Assembly: GCF_037023755.1 (NCBI RefSeq) | Contig: NZ_CP146100.1 | Location: forward strand, 1 to 64,000 | Origin: Saccharopolyspora sp. SCSIO 74807 | Lineage (GTDB): Bacteria; Actinomycetota; Actinomycetes; Mycobacteriales; Pseudonocardiaceae | Direction of reading: 5' to 3' | DNA length: 64,000 bases | Translations under genes and position numbers: made by a program | The notes under the pieces: generated by a model | Databases searched by the model: none | What the model was told of the DNA's origin: nothing | Seen by the model: only the letters and a program-made list of their open reading frames with translations | Part shown: positions 8,636 through 17,000 of the stretch, piece by piece | Layout: each line of letters opens with the position of its first letter | Numbering within the stretch: position 1 is the stretch's first letter

Positions 8636-10057
8636 TCAGACGTGGTCTTCCTCGCCGAGCCGGTGCACCCGGATCAGGTTCGTCGAACCCACGGTGCCCG
8701 GCGGAGAACCGGCGACGATGACCACCATGTCGCCGCGCTGCGACCGGCCGAGCGAGAGCATGGCCTGGTCCACCTGGCGGACCATCTGGTCGGTCGTGTC
8801 CACTTTATGCACCAGGAACGTCTCCGTCCCCCAAGTGAGAGCGAGCTGACTGCGCACCGACTCCTCCGGCGTGAAAGCCAGCAGCGGCAGCCGGGTGTGC
8901 AGCCGCGCCAGCCGCCGCACGGTGTCTCCGGACTGGGTGAACGCGACCAGCGCCTTGGCGTTCAGGCGCTCGCCGATGTCCCTGGCGCCGTAGGAGAGCA
9001 CGCCGCGCTTGGTGCGCGGCACGTGGCTCAGCGGCGGTGGCGTGGCCGAGCCGGCCTCGACCGCCTCCACGATGCGGGACATGGTCTGCACGGTGTCGAT
9101 GGCGTAGTCGCCGACGCTGGTCTCGCCGGAGAGCATCACCGCGTCCGTGCCGTCCAGCACCGCGTTGGCCACGTCCGAGGTCTCCGCCCGGGTCGGCCGC
9201 GGGTTGTGGATCATCGAGTCCAGCATCTGGGTGGCGACGATGACCGGCTTGGCGTTCTCCCGCGCGATCCGGATGGCCTTCTTCTGCACCAGCGGCACGT
9301 GTTCGAGCGGGAGCTCCACGCCGAGGTCACCGCGGGCGACCATGACACCGTCGAAGGCCAGCACGATGGCCTCCAGGTTGTCCACCGCCTCCGGCTTCTC
9401 CAGCTTGGCGATCACCGGCACCCGCCTGCCTTCCCGGTCCATCACCTGGTGCACCAGGTCGATGTCGGCGGGGCTGCGCACGAACGACAACGCGATGAAG
9501 TCCACCCCGAGCCGCAGGGCGAACTCGAGGTCCGCGACGTCCTTGTCGGACAGCGCGGGCACCGAGACGTCCATGCCCGGCATGGAAAGTCCTTTGTGGT
9601 TCGAGACGGGGCCGCCCTCGACGACCTCGCAGACCACGTCGTCACCTTCGACGGCGGTGATGGTCAGGCCCACCTTGCCGTCGTCGACCAGCACCCGGTC
9701 GCCCGCCTTGGCATCCGAGGCCAGGCCCTTGTAGGTGGTGGACACCCGATCATGGGTGCCTTCGACGTCCTCGACGGTGATGCGCACTACCTCACCGGTG
9801 CGCCACTCGACGGGACCGTCCGCGAACGTGCCGAGACGAATCTTCGGCCCCTGCAGGTCACCGAGCACCCCAACGGCGCGGCCGCTCTCCTTCGCGGCGG
9901 TGCGCACGAGGTCGTAGACCTCTTGGTGATCGGCGTGGCTGCCGTGGCTGAAGTTCAGCCGGGCGACGTCCATTCCGCTGCTGACGAGCTCGGCCACCTT
10001 CTCCGGCGAGGCGGTGGCGGGGCCCATGGTACAAACGATCTTGGCTCGTCGACTCAC
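8636..10057 (-). CDS. pyk: pyruvate kinase
   Basis: 473 residues, normal bacterial length. It transfers phosphate from phosphoenolpyruvate to ADP, the last step of glycolysis. The N-terminus RRAKIVCTMGPAT is followed by RLNFSHGSH, LGDLQGPKIR, the catalytic VIAKLEKPEAV, MVARGDLGVE and ATQMLDSM, covering the complete TIM-barrel active site; the C-terminal domain carries the allosteric region. The divergent promoter region towards the VanZ-like gene is 118 nt long. Confidence 0.97.
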   Translation of the reverse strand: MSRRAKIVCTMGPATASPEKVAELVSSGMDVARLNFSHGSHADHQEVYDLVRTAAKESGRAVGVLGDLQGPKIRLGTFADGPVEWRTGEVVRITVEDVEGTHDRVSTTYKGLASDAKAGDRVLVDDGKVGLTITAVEGDDVVCEVVEGGPVSNHKGLSMPGMDVSVPALSDKDVADLEFALRLGVDFIALSFVRSPADIDLVHQVMDREGRRVPVIAKLEKPEAVDNLEAIVLAFDGVMVARGDLGVELPLEHVPLVQKKAIRIARENAKPVIVATQMLDSMIHNPRPTRAETSDVANAVLDGTDAVMLSGETSVGDYAIDTVQTMSRIVEAVEAGSATPPPLSHVPRTKRGVLSYGARDIGERLNAKALVAFTQSGDTVRRLARLHTRLPLLAFTPEESVRSQLALTWGTETFLVHKVDTTDQMVRQVDQAMLSLGRSQRGDMVVIVAGSPPGTVGSTNLIRVHRLGEEDHV

Positions 10058-10175
10058 ATCGGGTCAGCGTAGTCTGTGCGAGCGCGCGTGGAGCACGCGA
10101 CCACCAGGAACGAGCCGATCGGGATCTTGTCGTGCTGAATCATTACAGGGCAGGCCATTGCGAGCGGGTCCGGCG

Positions 10176-10526
10176 GTGAGCGCGCGGCTCGCGCACTGCG
10201 CGTTCGGCGCGGTCTTCGCGATCAGCCTGCTCGTGCTGTTCACCCCGGAGTCGGGGGTGCCGTCCGCGCCGCCCGGCACGGACAAACTCGTGCACCTGGT
10301 GCTGTTCGCGGCGCTGGCGATCAGCGGCTTCCGGATCCCGCAGATCCCGCTGCTGATCGGGCTGATCTGCTACGCGGGACTGTCCGAAGTGGTGCAGGGC
10401 CTGCTGCCGCTGGGCCGCAGCGGGGACGTGCTGGACGCGCTCGTGGACGTGCTCGGCGTCGTGGCCGGGTTCGCGTTCACCGCCGCCGTTCGGACGGTCC
10501 GACGTGGTCGGCGCACCACTGGTTGA
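10176..10526 (+). CDS. VanZ-like membrane protein
   Basis: 116 residues with three or four membrane segments. The segment TDKLVHLVLFAALA near residue 32 and SEVVQGLLPLGRSGDVLDAL near residue 70 match the VanZ-like pattern (DKxxHFxxF and E..Q...RxxDxxD). The role of VanZ-like proteins is poorly defined; the founding member raises teicoplanin tolerance. The GTG start follows CGAGCGGG weakly. Its last 50 nt overlap the end of the convergent DUF2461 gene. Confidence 0.8.
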   Translation: MSARLAHCAFGAVFAISLLVLFTPESGVPSAPPGTDKLVHLVLFAALAISGFRIPQIPLLIGLICYAGLSEVVQGLLPLGRSGDVLDALVDVLGVVAGFAFTAAVRTVRRGRRTTG

Positions 10527-11154
10527 GCTCGCGCAGTTTCCGCCAGCCCTTGCGCACGCGGGTGAGGCAGTCGCGCTGGTGCAGCACGTCGTCCGGTTCC
10601 CACCGGCGAACCGCGTAGAGCGTGCGGTGTCGCAGCAGTTCCAGGCGCGGATGATCGGCGGAGAACCCGCGCGGACGGCTCTTGAGGGTGTCGCCGAGGA
10701 TCTCCCAGCCCGGCCGGAGTCCGTCGACGATCTCGCGCAGCCGCTCGCCGTGCACCTGCTCGTCCACGGCGGTGCGGAAGCGGGCGAGCTGATCGGGTTC
10801 GGTGTGGAAGCAGCCGCCCGCGACGAGCATCCCGTCCGCGCTGACCTCCACGTAGCACGCGCCGCCGCCGCGACCGGCTTCGATCACTCCGCCGCAGTGC
10901 GTCTTGTACGGCGACTTGTCGCGGCTGAACCGCACGTCGCGATGCGGGCGGAAGACCTTCGCGCGGCCGTTCGCCGCGGCGCTGTCCACACCGGGCGCGA
11001 ACTCAGCGGCCAGTTCGGACAGCAACGCCTCCATCGGCTCGCGCACGTGCTGCTGGTAGACCGCCTTCTGGTCGTTCCAGTACGCCTTTGAGTTGTCGGC
11101 TTCGAGTCCTTCGTAGAACTCGACCGCCCCGTCCCCGAAACCTTCGAAACGCAC
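10477..11154 (-). CDS. DUF2461 (TIGR02453) family protein
   Basis: 225 residues. The conserved core NGRAKVFRPHRDVRFSRDKS...YKTHCG, followed by YVEVSADGMLVAGG, is diagnostic of this widespread family of unknown function. The ATG start MRFEGF is standard for the family. It overlaps the VanZ-like gene tail to tail by 50 nt and is divergent from the phosphotransferase gene (83-nt gap). Confidence 0.92.
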   Translation of the reverse strand: MRFEGFGDGAVEFYEGLEADNSKAYWNDQKAVYQQHVREPMEALLSELAAEFAPGVDSAAANGRAKVFRPHRDVRFSRDKSPYKTHCGGVIEAGRGGGACYVEVSADGMLVAGGCFHTEPDQLARFRTAVDEQVHGERLREIVDGLRPGWEILGDTLKSRPRGFSADHPRLELLRHRTLYAVRRWEPDDVLHQRDCLTRVRKGWRKLRELNQWCADHVGPSERRR

Positions 11155-11237
11155 CCGGCCAGCTTAGGAGCGGGGCCGGACGCTCCGGTCCGCGGTAGGC
11201 GGCGAAATCCCGTTGCCGGGGCGCCTACGCTGATCTT

Positions 11238-12119
11238 GTGACCGTCGAAGTGGCGCGCAGGCACGGCCTCGAGCTGCGGATCGAGGAGGTCGACGAGACC
11301 GGGTGGGACTTCCGGGTCCGGCACGGCGCGGACTCGCAAGGCCGGTGGTGGGTGCTGCGGGAGCCGCGGCGCCCGGAGGTGTCGAGCCGCATCCCGATCG
11401 AGGCGCGGGTGCTGGAGCTGCTGCGGCCGCGGCTGGATGTGGAGCTGCCCCGGTGGGAGGTGTGCGCGCCGGACCTCGTGGCGTATCGCCGCCTCGGTGG
11501 TGCTCCGCTGGCCGACGAAGATCCGGTGACGCTGCCGTACCGCTGGACGGGAACGGCGCCGGACGACTACTTCGGCGCGCTCGGTGCCACGATCGCCGAG
11601 CTGCACCGGGTTCCGATCGATGCGGCCGCGGCGACCGGCGTGGCGGTCCGCGACGACGGGGAGTGCCGCGCCGAGCGCGCGGCCGAACTCGCCGACGCGC
11701 AGGCGGAACTGGGCGTTCCCGGGCACGCGCGGGATCGGTGGCGGCGCTGGCTGGACGACGAGCGCTGCTGGGCCGGGCGGCCGCGGCTGGTGCACAACGA
11801 TCTGTCCCCGAACCACACGCTGGTCGACGAAACCGGTGCGCTGCGCGGAATTCTCGACTGGGCCGACGCGGCCGTGGACGATCCCGCGCAAGATTTCGCA
11901 GCGCCGTACGTGGCGTTCGGCGCGGACGGGCTCGACCGGCTGCTCGCCGCCTACGACCGGGCGGGTGGTGCGCCGCACGAGCGTTTCCGCGAGCACGTCG
12001 TGCTGCTCGCGGAGTTCCGGTACCGCGTTTCCCTCGGCTTGCACGGGCTCCGGACCGGCAACGACGACTACGTGGCGCTGGCTCGCGCGCGCCTCGCGGA
12101 TCCCGTGCTCCCGGAGTAG
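11238..12119 (+). CDS. macrolide 2'-phosphotransferase-like kinase
   Basis: 293 residues of the APH fold. The Brenner loop is LVHNDLSPNHTLVDE and the metal loop GILDWADAAVDDPAQDFA; the latter pattern (ILDW..A..DP..DF) is typical of Mph macrolide phosphotransferases and their actinomycete relatives. N-terminal WWVLREPRRPE is consistent with the ATP-binding lobe. It may inactivate macrolides by 2'-O-phosphorylation, but that is family inference only. GTG start. The XRE-cupin regulator follows 43 nt downstream on the same strand. Confidence 0.82.
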   Translation: MTVEVARRHGLELRIEEVDETGWDFRVRHGADSQGRWWVLREPRRPEVSSRIPIEARVLELLRPRLDVELPRWEVCAPDLVAYRRLGGAPLADEDPVTLPYRWTGTAPDDYFGALGATIAELHRVPIDAAAATGVAVRDDGECRAERAAELADAQAELGVPGHARDRWRRWLDDERCWAGRPRLVHNDLSPNHTLVDETGALRGILDWADAAVDDPAQDFAAPYVAFGADGLDRLLAAYDRAGGAPHERFREHVVLLAEFRYRVSLGLHGLRTGNDDYVALARARLADPVLPE

Positions 12120-12162
12120 CGGTTCTGGCAACCTCGCTTGCCGATCCGGGAAACTGGCGGTC

Positions 12163-12738
12163 ATGGAAGAAGTGCTGGCCGAGGTGGGGCCACGGTTGAA
12201 GCAGGTGCGCAAGCAGCGCGGCGCGACGCTGGCGGCGCTGTCCCGGGCCACCGGGATCTCGGTGAGCACGCTTTCGCGCCTGGAGTCCGGGCAGCGCAAA
12301 CCCAGCCTGGAGCTGTTGCTGCCGCTGGCGCGGGCGCACCAGGTGCCGCTGGACGAGCTGGTCGGCGCACCGCAGGTCGGCGATCCGCGGGTGCACGCCC
12401 GCCCGCGCAAGGTCGGCGGCATGACCGTGGTTCCGCTGAGCAGGCAACCCGGCGGGCTGCAGGCGTTCAAGATGGTGCTGCCCGCGAAACCGGCGCACCC
12501 GGTCGAGCCGCGCAGCCACGAGGGCTACGAGTGGCTGTACGTGCTCAGCGGCCGGCTCCGCCTGGTGCTGGGCGAGCAGGACTTCGTGCTGCGCACCGGC
12601 GAGGTCGCCGAGTTCGACACGCACCTGCCGCACTGGATGGGTTCCACCGGCGACGGGCCGGTGGAGCTGCTGAGCCTGTTCGGCCCGCAAGGCGAGCGGA
12701 TGCACTTGCGCGCCGCCCCGCGCCGCTCCGGACGATAA
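12163..12738 (+). CDS. XRE-family transcriptional regulator with cupin domain
   Basis: 191 residues. Residues 8-62 form an HTH_3 domain (LKQVRKQRGATLAALSRATG, then VSTLSRLESGQRKPSLELLL). Residues 105-180 form a cupin barrel with HEGYEWLYVLSGRLRLVLGE and the later LPHWMGS, which would bind a small ligand or metal. Such regulators (PuuR/SutR-like) often control neighbouring metabolic or stress genes. It follows the phosphotransferase-like gene closely and may be co-transcribed with it. Confidence 0.93.
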   Translation: MEEVLAEVGPRLKQVRKQRGATLAALSRATGISVSTLSRLESGQRKPSLELLLPLARAHQVPLDELVGAPQVGDPRVHARPRKVGGMTVVPLSRQPGGLQAFKMVLPAKPAHPVEPRSHEGYEWLYVLSGRLRLVLGEQDFVLRTGEVAEFDTHLPHWMGSTGDGPVELLSLFGPQGERMHLRAAPRRSGR

Positions 12739-12806
12739 CCCACCGCAAGTCTGTGACCTGCAAGATCGTCGTCTCCGGCGGCCTGGCGTCGGGTTACGCT
12801 CGGGTC

Positions 12807-15173
12807 GTGGTCTCCAGTGCGCGCGCGGCCCGCGTTCGCGAGCCAGCGGGCAACCTCCCGGTCGACGTGACGAGTTTCGTCGGCCGGCGCCACGAGATCA
12901 CCCGCACCAAACGGCTGCTGGCCGAGTCGCGGCTGGTGACCCTCACCGGGCAGGGCGGGGTCGGCAAGACCCGGCTGGCGCTGCGGGTTGCGGCGGGCAT
13001 GCGGCGCGCGTTCCGGGACAAGGCGTGGTGCGTGAGCCTGGAGGAGCTGCGCGACGGCTCGCTGCTGACCGAGGCCGTGATCGAGCAGCTCAACCTCGGC
13101 GGCCCGTCGGCGGGCAGCGACGTGGACACCGTGGTCGGGCATCTCAGGCACCGCGAGATGCTGCTGGTGCTGGACAACTGCGAGCACGTGATCGAGGACG
13201 CCGCGCTGTTCGTGGACGGGGTGATCCGCTGGTGCCCCGGGGTGCGGGTGCTGGCGACCAGCAGGCAGTCCCTCGGCGTCGCCGGGGAGGCCACGCTGGT
13301 GGTGCCGCCGCTGCAGGTGCCCGACCCGGACGATCCGCCGCCGCCGGAGTCCTACGAGCAGTTCTCCTCGGTGCGGCTGTTCCTGGACCGGGCGCGGGCG
13401 ACGGTCCCGGACTTCGAGGTGGGCACCGACGCCGACGCGGACTCCGAACAGGGCGCGGGCGACGGCGCAACGCTCATGCGGCTGGTGGCCGAACTGGACG
13501 GCAATCCGCTGGCGATCGAGCTGGCCGCGGTGCGGCTGCGCTCGCTGTCGCTGCAGCAGCTCGAAGAGCGGCTCGTCGAGCGCTACAGCCTGCTGACCGA
13601 AGGCCGCCGCGGCGCCCCGGCGCGGCAGCAGAGCCTGCGCGCACTGATCGACTGGAGCTGGGAGTTGTGCTCCGAGCAGGACCGGACGGCGTGGGCGCGG
13701 GTCTCGGTGTTCTCCGGCAGCTTCGGGCTGGAAGCCGCCGAGCACGTGGCCGCGGACGGGCTCAGCCGGGTCAACGTGCTCGGTGCGATGCACTCGCTGG
13801 TGGACCAGTCGGTGCTGGTGCGCGAGGAAGAGGCCGGGGAGGTTCGGTTCCGGTTGCTGCACGCGCTGCGGGACTACGGCGCCGAACGGCTCGCCGAGTC
13901 CGGTGAGCAGCGGCGCGTCCTGGTGCGCCACCAGGAGTGGTACGCGAGCGTGGCCGACCGGTTCAGCACCGACTGGCTCGGTCCGCACCAGGTTTCCTGG
14001 GTGCGGGAGCTGCGGCTGGACCTGAACAACCTGCGGATGGCGCTGGACACCGCGGTGCGCGACCCGGAGACCGCGCCGGCCGCGCTGCGGCTGGCCGCGC
14101 GGCTCGCGCCGTTCTGGGGCATCCGGGGACTCAACGGCGAGGCGCGGCATTGGCTGGAGATCGCGCTGGCCGAAGTTCCGGCGTCGACTCCGGACCGGGC
14201 GGGCGGGCTGCGCGCGAACGCCTGGTTCGCGCTGATGCAGGGCGACCCCGAGGCCGCGGACCCGCTGCTGGCGGAAGCCTCCGAGCTGGCCGAACGGCAC
14301 GACGACGACCACGAGCGCGCCTACCTGGTGCTGATCTCGGGGATGTCGGCGTTCTTCCGCGGGAACCTTCCCGAGGCGGCGCGGCTGCTCGACGATGCGC
14401 TGCGCCGGTTCCGCGCGCTGGAGGCCCCCTACGGCGAGCTGTTCGGCCTGTTCGGGCTGGGCCTGGTCCGCGGCCTCAACGGGGAGCACGAGGACGGGTT
14501 GGCGCTGCTGCGGGAGTGCATCGAGGTGACCACCGGCCGCGGTGAGCTGTTCTGGCGTTCCTACGCGCTGTGGGCGACCTCCTACATCGAGGTGATGCGC
14601 GGGATCTCGGCCCGCGCGGAGACCGCGGCGAAGGAGGCGCTGCGGCTGCAGCGGCAGCTGGACAACCGGCTGGCCGGGGCGTTCGCGATCGACATCCTCG
14701 CCTGGATCGCGCACCGGCTGGGCCGCAACGAGCGCGCCGCGCGGCTGTTCGGCGCGGCCGCGGCGGTCTGGGACGCGGTGCGCGCCGCACCGGACTTCTA
14801 CTCGACCTTCCAGGCCGGGCACAACGATCACGAACGCCGCACCCGCGAAGCGCTCGGCGACCGCACCTACCGGGAGTCGTTCGAGCGCGGCTACCGGATG
14901 GCGCCGGACGCGGCGATCGACTACGCGCTGGAGATCAAAAAGCCCGGTCGCGCGGTGCCGCAGGCGGAGCCGTCGGCCACCGCCCTGACCCGGCGGGAAC
15001 GCGAGATCGCCGAGCTCGTCGCGCAGGGGCGCACGAACAAGGAGATCGCCGAGAGCCTGGTGATCGCGCAGCGCACCGTCGAAGGCCACGTGCAGCACAT
15101 CCTGACCAAGCTGGACTTCTCCTCGCGCGCCCAGATCGCCAGCTGGCTCGCCGGGCACCGCCGCGAGAGCTGA
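12807..15173 (+). CDS. large ATP-binding LuxR-family transcriptional regulator
   Basis: 788 residues. An N-terminal STAND/NB-ARC-like ATPase is seen (FVGRRHEI, Walker A GQGGVGKT near residue 50, Walker B MLLVLDNCEHV, sensor VLATSRQSLGVAGE). A long helical TPR-like region follows. A GerE/LuxR helix-turn-helix sits at the extreme C-terminus (ALTRREREIAELVAQGRTNK...). This is the architecture of AfsR/MalT-like switch regulators that sense a signal through the repeats. GTG start chosen at the beginning of the conserved region. It follows the XRE-cupin regulator by 68 nt; the target is unknown. Confidence 0.92.
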   Translation: MVSSARAARVREPAGNLPVDVTSFVGRRHEITRTKRLLAESRLVTLTGQGGVGKTRLALRVAAGMRRAFRDKAWCVSLEELRDGSLLTEAVIEQLNLGGPSAGSDVDTVVGHLRHREMLLVLDNCEHVIEDAALFVDGVIRWCPGVRVLATSRQSLGVAGEATLVVPPLQVPDPDDPPPPESYEQFSSVRLFLDRARATVPDFEVGTDADADSEQGAGDGATLMRLVAELDGNPLAIELAAVRLRSLSLQQLEERLVERYSLLTEGRRGAPARQQSLRALIDWSWELCSEQDRTAWARVSVFSGSFGLEAAEHVAADGLSRVNVLGAMHSLVDQSVLVREEEAGEVRFRLLHALRDYGAERLAESGEQRRVLVRHQEWYASVADRFSTDWLGPHQVSWVRELRLDLNNLRMALDTAVRDPETAPAALRLAARLAPFWGIRGLNGEARHWLEIALAEVPASTPDRAGGLRANAWFALMQGDPEAADPLLAEASELAERHDDDHERAYLVLISGMSAFFRGNLPEAARLLDDALRRFRALEAPYGELFGLFGLGLVRGLNGEHEDGLALLRECIEVTTGRGELFWRSYALWATSYIEVMRGISARAETAAKEALRLQRQLDNRLAGAFAIDILAWIAHRLGRNERAARLFGAAAAVWDAVRAAPDFYSTFQAGHNDHERRTREALGDRTYRESFERGYRMAPDAAIDYALEIKKPGRAVPQAEPSATALTRREREIAELVAQGRTNKEIAESLVIAQRTVEGHVQHILTKLDFSSRAQIASWLAGHRRES

Positions 15174-15255
15174 GGCGGTCCGGCGAGTGGTTCACGGGCC
15201 GCTCAGGCGCGGTGCTGAGACACGAACCAGCGCGCACTCTCGGTGACAACGGTCC

Positions 15256-15288
15256 ACCTACGCAACCAAAGTAGGTAGTTGCGTAGGT
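15256..15288. promoter_or_regulatory. 11-bp inverted repeat with nested direct repeat
   Basis: ACCTACGCAAC (15256-15266) is repeated as its exact complement at 15278-15288 with an 11-nt spacer. The spacer and right arm contain two copies of GTAGGTAG (15271-15278, 15283-15290), 12 bp apart. It lies 48 nt before the start of the transglycosylase gene, so it could be an operator or a 5'-leader stem. Confidence 0.6.
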
Positions 15289-15335
15289 AGGAACCGCGAT
15301 GTACGCGCACGGGGCGTGACGGACTGTGGGGTCTC

Positions 15336-16058
15336 GTGAGTTCCCCCGACCACACCCCCGAAATCTTCTGTCCCGACCAGACCCCCGAGCTACCCGAATC
15401 TCCGGCCACCGTGCGACGGTTGCGGGAGAAGGCGGCCACCGCCCTGCGCGAACTGTGGACCGCGTTCACCGGCACCGGCTCCGGCATCGGCCCGCACCGT
15501 TTGCCCCCGAGGGTGCGGACCGCGCAGATCGGTGCCGCCGCGGCCGCCACCGGCGTGCTCAGTGTCGTACTCGGCGCACAAGCCCCGTCCCCCGAGGCCG
15601 ACACCGAATTCCACGCCGCCGCGCCCGAGGTGGCCGGGCACGTCCAGCCCGGACCGGTGCATCCCCCGAACGCCGGTTCCGGGCTGGGCGGCGTGCCCGC
15701 CGACCCGATCGACGGGTGGATCGCGCAGGCCACCGCAGTGCTGCAGGCGAACGGCGTGCCGCCGGAGAAGATCGACCCCGAGGCGCTGCGCACGATCATC
15801 CAGCACGAGTCCGGCGGCAACCCGGCCGCGGCGAACAACTGGGACTCGAACGCCTCCGCGGGCACCCCGTCGAAGGGCCTGATGCAGACCATCGAGCCCA
15901 CGTTCCACTCGTTCGCGGTGCCCGGGCACCAGGACATCTGGAACCCGGTGGACAACATCGTGGCGGCCAGCCGCTACTCGATCGAGCGGTACGGATCGGT
16001 CTCCGAGGTTCCCGGCGTCACCGGTGTGCAGGGCGGCGGGTCGTACGAAGGCTACTGA
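15336..16058 (+). CDS. lytic transglycosylase (SLT domain) protein
   Basis: 240 residues. One membrane-spanning or signal-anchor segment is at about residues 67-87 (TAQIGAAAAATGVLSVVLGA). The C-terminal domain has the SLT signatures IIQHESGGNPAAANNWD (catalytic Glu in HES) and KGLMQTIEPTF. It would cleave glycan strands of peptidoglycan outside the membrane. The unusual feature is a cytoplasmic N-terminal extension of about 65 residues. GTG start with no strong ribosome-binding site. Convergent with the GntR gene to its right. Confidence 0.88.
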   Translation: MSSPDHTPEIFCPDQTPELPESPATVRRLREKAATALRELWTAFTGTGSGIGPHRLPPRVRTAQIGAAAAATGVLSVVLGAQAPSPEADTEFHAAAPEVAGHVQPGPVHPPNAGSGLGGVPADPIDGWIAQATAVLQANGVPPEKIDPEALRTIIQHESGGNPAAANNWDSNASAGTPSKGLMQTIEPTFHSFAVPGHQDIWNPVDNIVAASRYSIERYGSVSEVPGVTGVQGGGSYEGY

Positions 16059-16074
16059 TCGGCCCTGGCCTGTT

Positions 16075-16146
16075 CGGCTGGTCCGCCGCGGGCTTACTCG
16101 GCTGATCCGTCGCGGGCCTCCACGGCTGACCCGTCGCGGGCCTCCA
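16075..16146. repeat. 24-bp tandem repeat at the 3' end of the GntR gene
   Basis: Two nearly identical 24-bp units at 16099-16122 and 16123-16146 encode the repeated octapeptide VEARDGSA at the regulator's C-terminus. A third, diverged unit at 16075-16098 straddles and lies beyond the stop codon. Copy-number change here would lengthen or shorten the regulator's tail without a frameshift. Confidence 0.85.
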
Positions 16147-16867
16147 CGGCCGCGAGTTGTTCGAGAGTCCCTTCCAGCGCTTCGGCGACGAGCTCGCGCA
16201 TCGCCCCCTCGGCCCGGTCGCGGTCGCCCGCCCGCACGCACTCGGCGATCTCGCAGTGCAGCCGGACCGCGACCGGCTCCGGGTGCGGCGGCATCAGGCC
16301 GTGCCCGGTGCGCCAGCGCAGCACCTCGGCGAACACGTCGCGCAGCTGCGCGAACATCTCGTTGCCGGAGGCCGACAGCACCAGCGCGTGGAACTCGACG
16401 TCCGCGGCCAGGAAGCTCTCCAGATCACCGGAGCGCGCGGTGGCGACCATCCGCTCGGCCAGCCCGACCAGCTTCGCGGCGTCCTCGTCGCTCGCGCGCC
16501 GCGCGGCGATGCCCGCGGCCACCGGTTCCACGGCGGTGCGCAGTTCGACGAGGGTGCGCACCTGGCCGGTGCGGTCGCTGAGCAGCAGCCAGCGGATCAG
16601 CGCGGGGTCGAAGGTGTTCCACTCCTCGCGCGGGCGCACCACGATGCCGACCCGCTTGCGGCCGATGACCAGCCGGATCGACGCGAGCGTGCGCACCACT
16701 TCGCGGGCGACGCTGCGCGAGATGCCGAAGCGGGCCTCCAGCTCGTCGATGCGCAGCACGGTGCCCGGCGGGTGCTCGCCCGCGCTGATCTCGCGGCCGA
16801 GCACGTCGACCACCTGGCCATGCAGTCCGCCGTTCACGGGGCTCCTCCCGTCGTCGTCGGCGTCCAA
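16094..16867 (-). CDS. FadR-type GntR transcriptional regulator
   Basis: 257 residues. The winged-helix domain (about residues 12-80; LRIDELEARFGISRSVAREVVRTLAS) is followed by an FCD ligand-binding domain with metal-site-like residues (DVEFHALVLSASGN and LHCEIAECV). It is divergent from the gluconate permease across a 133-bp region containing palindromes, so it most likely controls that gene in response to gluconate or a related acid. The last 17 residues are a tandem octapeptide repeat (VEARDGSA) that looks dispensable. Confidence 0.92.
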   Translation of the reverse strand: MDADDDGRSPVNGGLHGQVVDVLGREISAGEHPPGTVLRIDELEARFGISRSVAREVVRTLASIRLVIGRKRVGIVVRPREEWNTFDPALIRWLLLSDRTGQVRTLVELRTAVEPVAAGIAARRASDEDAAKLVGLAERMVATARSGDLESFLAADVEFHALVLSASGNEMFAQLRDVFAEVLRWRTGHGLMPPHPEPVAVRLHCEIAECVRAGDRDRAEGAMRELVAEALEGTLEQLAAVEARDGSAVEARDGSAE

Positions 16868-16931
16868 CCTAAGCGATCGGGGCCCGGTGACCTGGCTAAC
16901 AGAGCCGACTTAATCGGTACATGTCGATAAA

Positions 16932-16950
16932 AAGTCATACTTAATGACTT
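16932..16950. promoter_or_regulatory. probable GntR operator in front of gntP
   Basis: AAGTCAT (16932-16938) and ATGACTT (16944-16950) form a perfect 7-bp inverted repeat around a 5-nt spacer, in an AT-rich pocket between the divergent regulator and permease genes. A TAGGCT hexamer at 16959-16964 could be the permease -10 element, which would put the palindrome over the -35 region. A weaker CCGA-N5-TCGG palindrome lies about 25 bp upstream. Confidence 0.7.
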
Positions 16951-17000
16951 CCGGCTCTTAGGCTGTGCCGCGCATCGAGCTCAGCGAGGAGCCACTACCC

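Noticed and set aside
12525-15158. 877-codon minus-strand open frame opposite the LuxR regulator
   Set aside because: A shadow of the regulator with His/Arg/Gln-rich filler and no motif.
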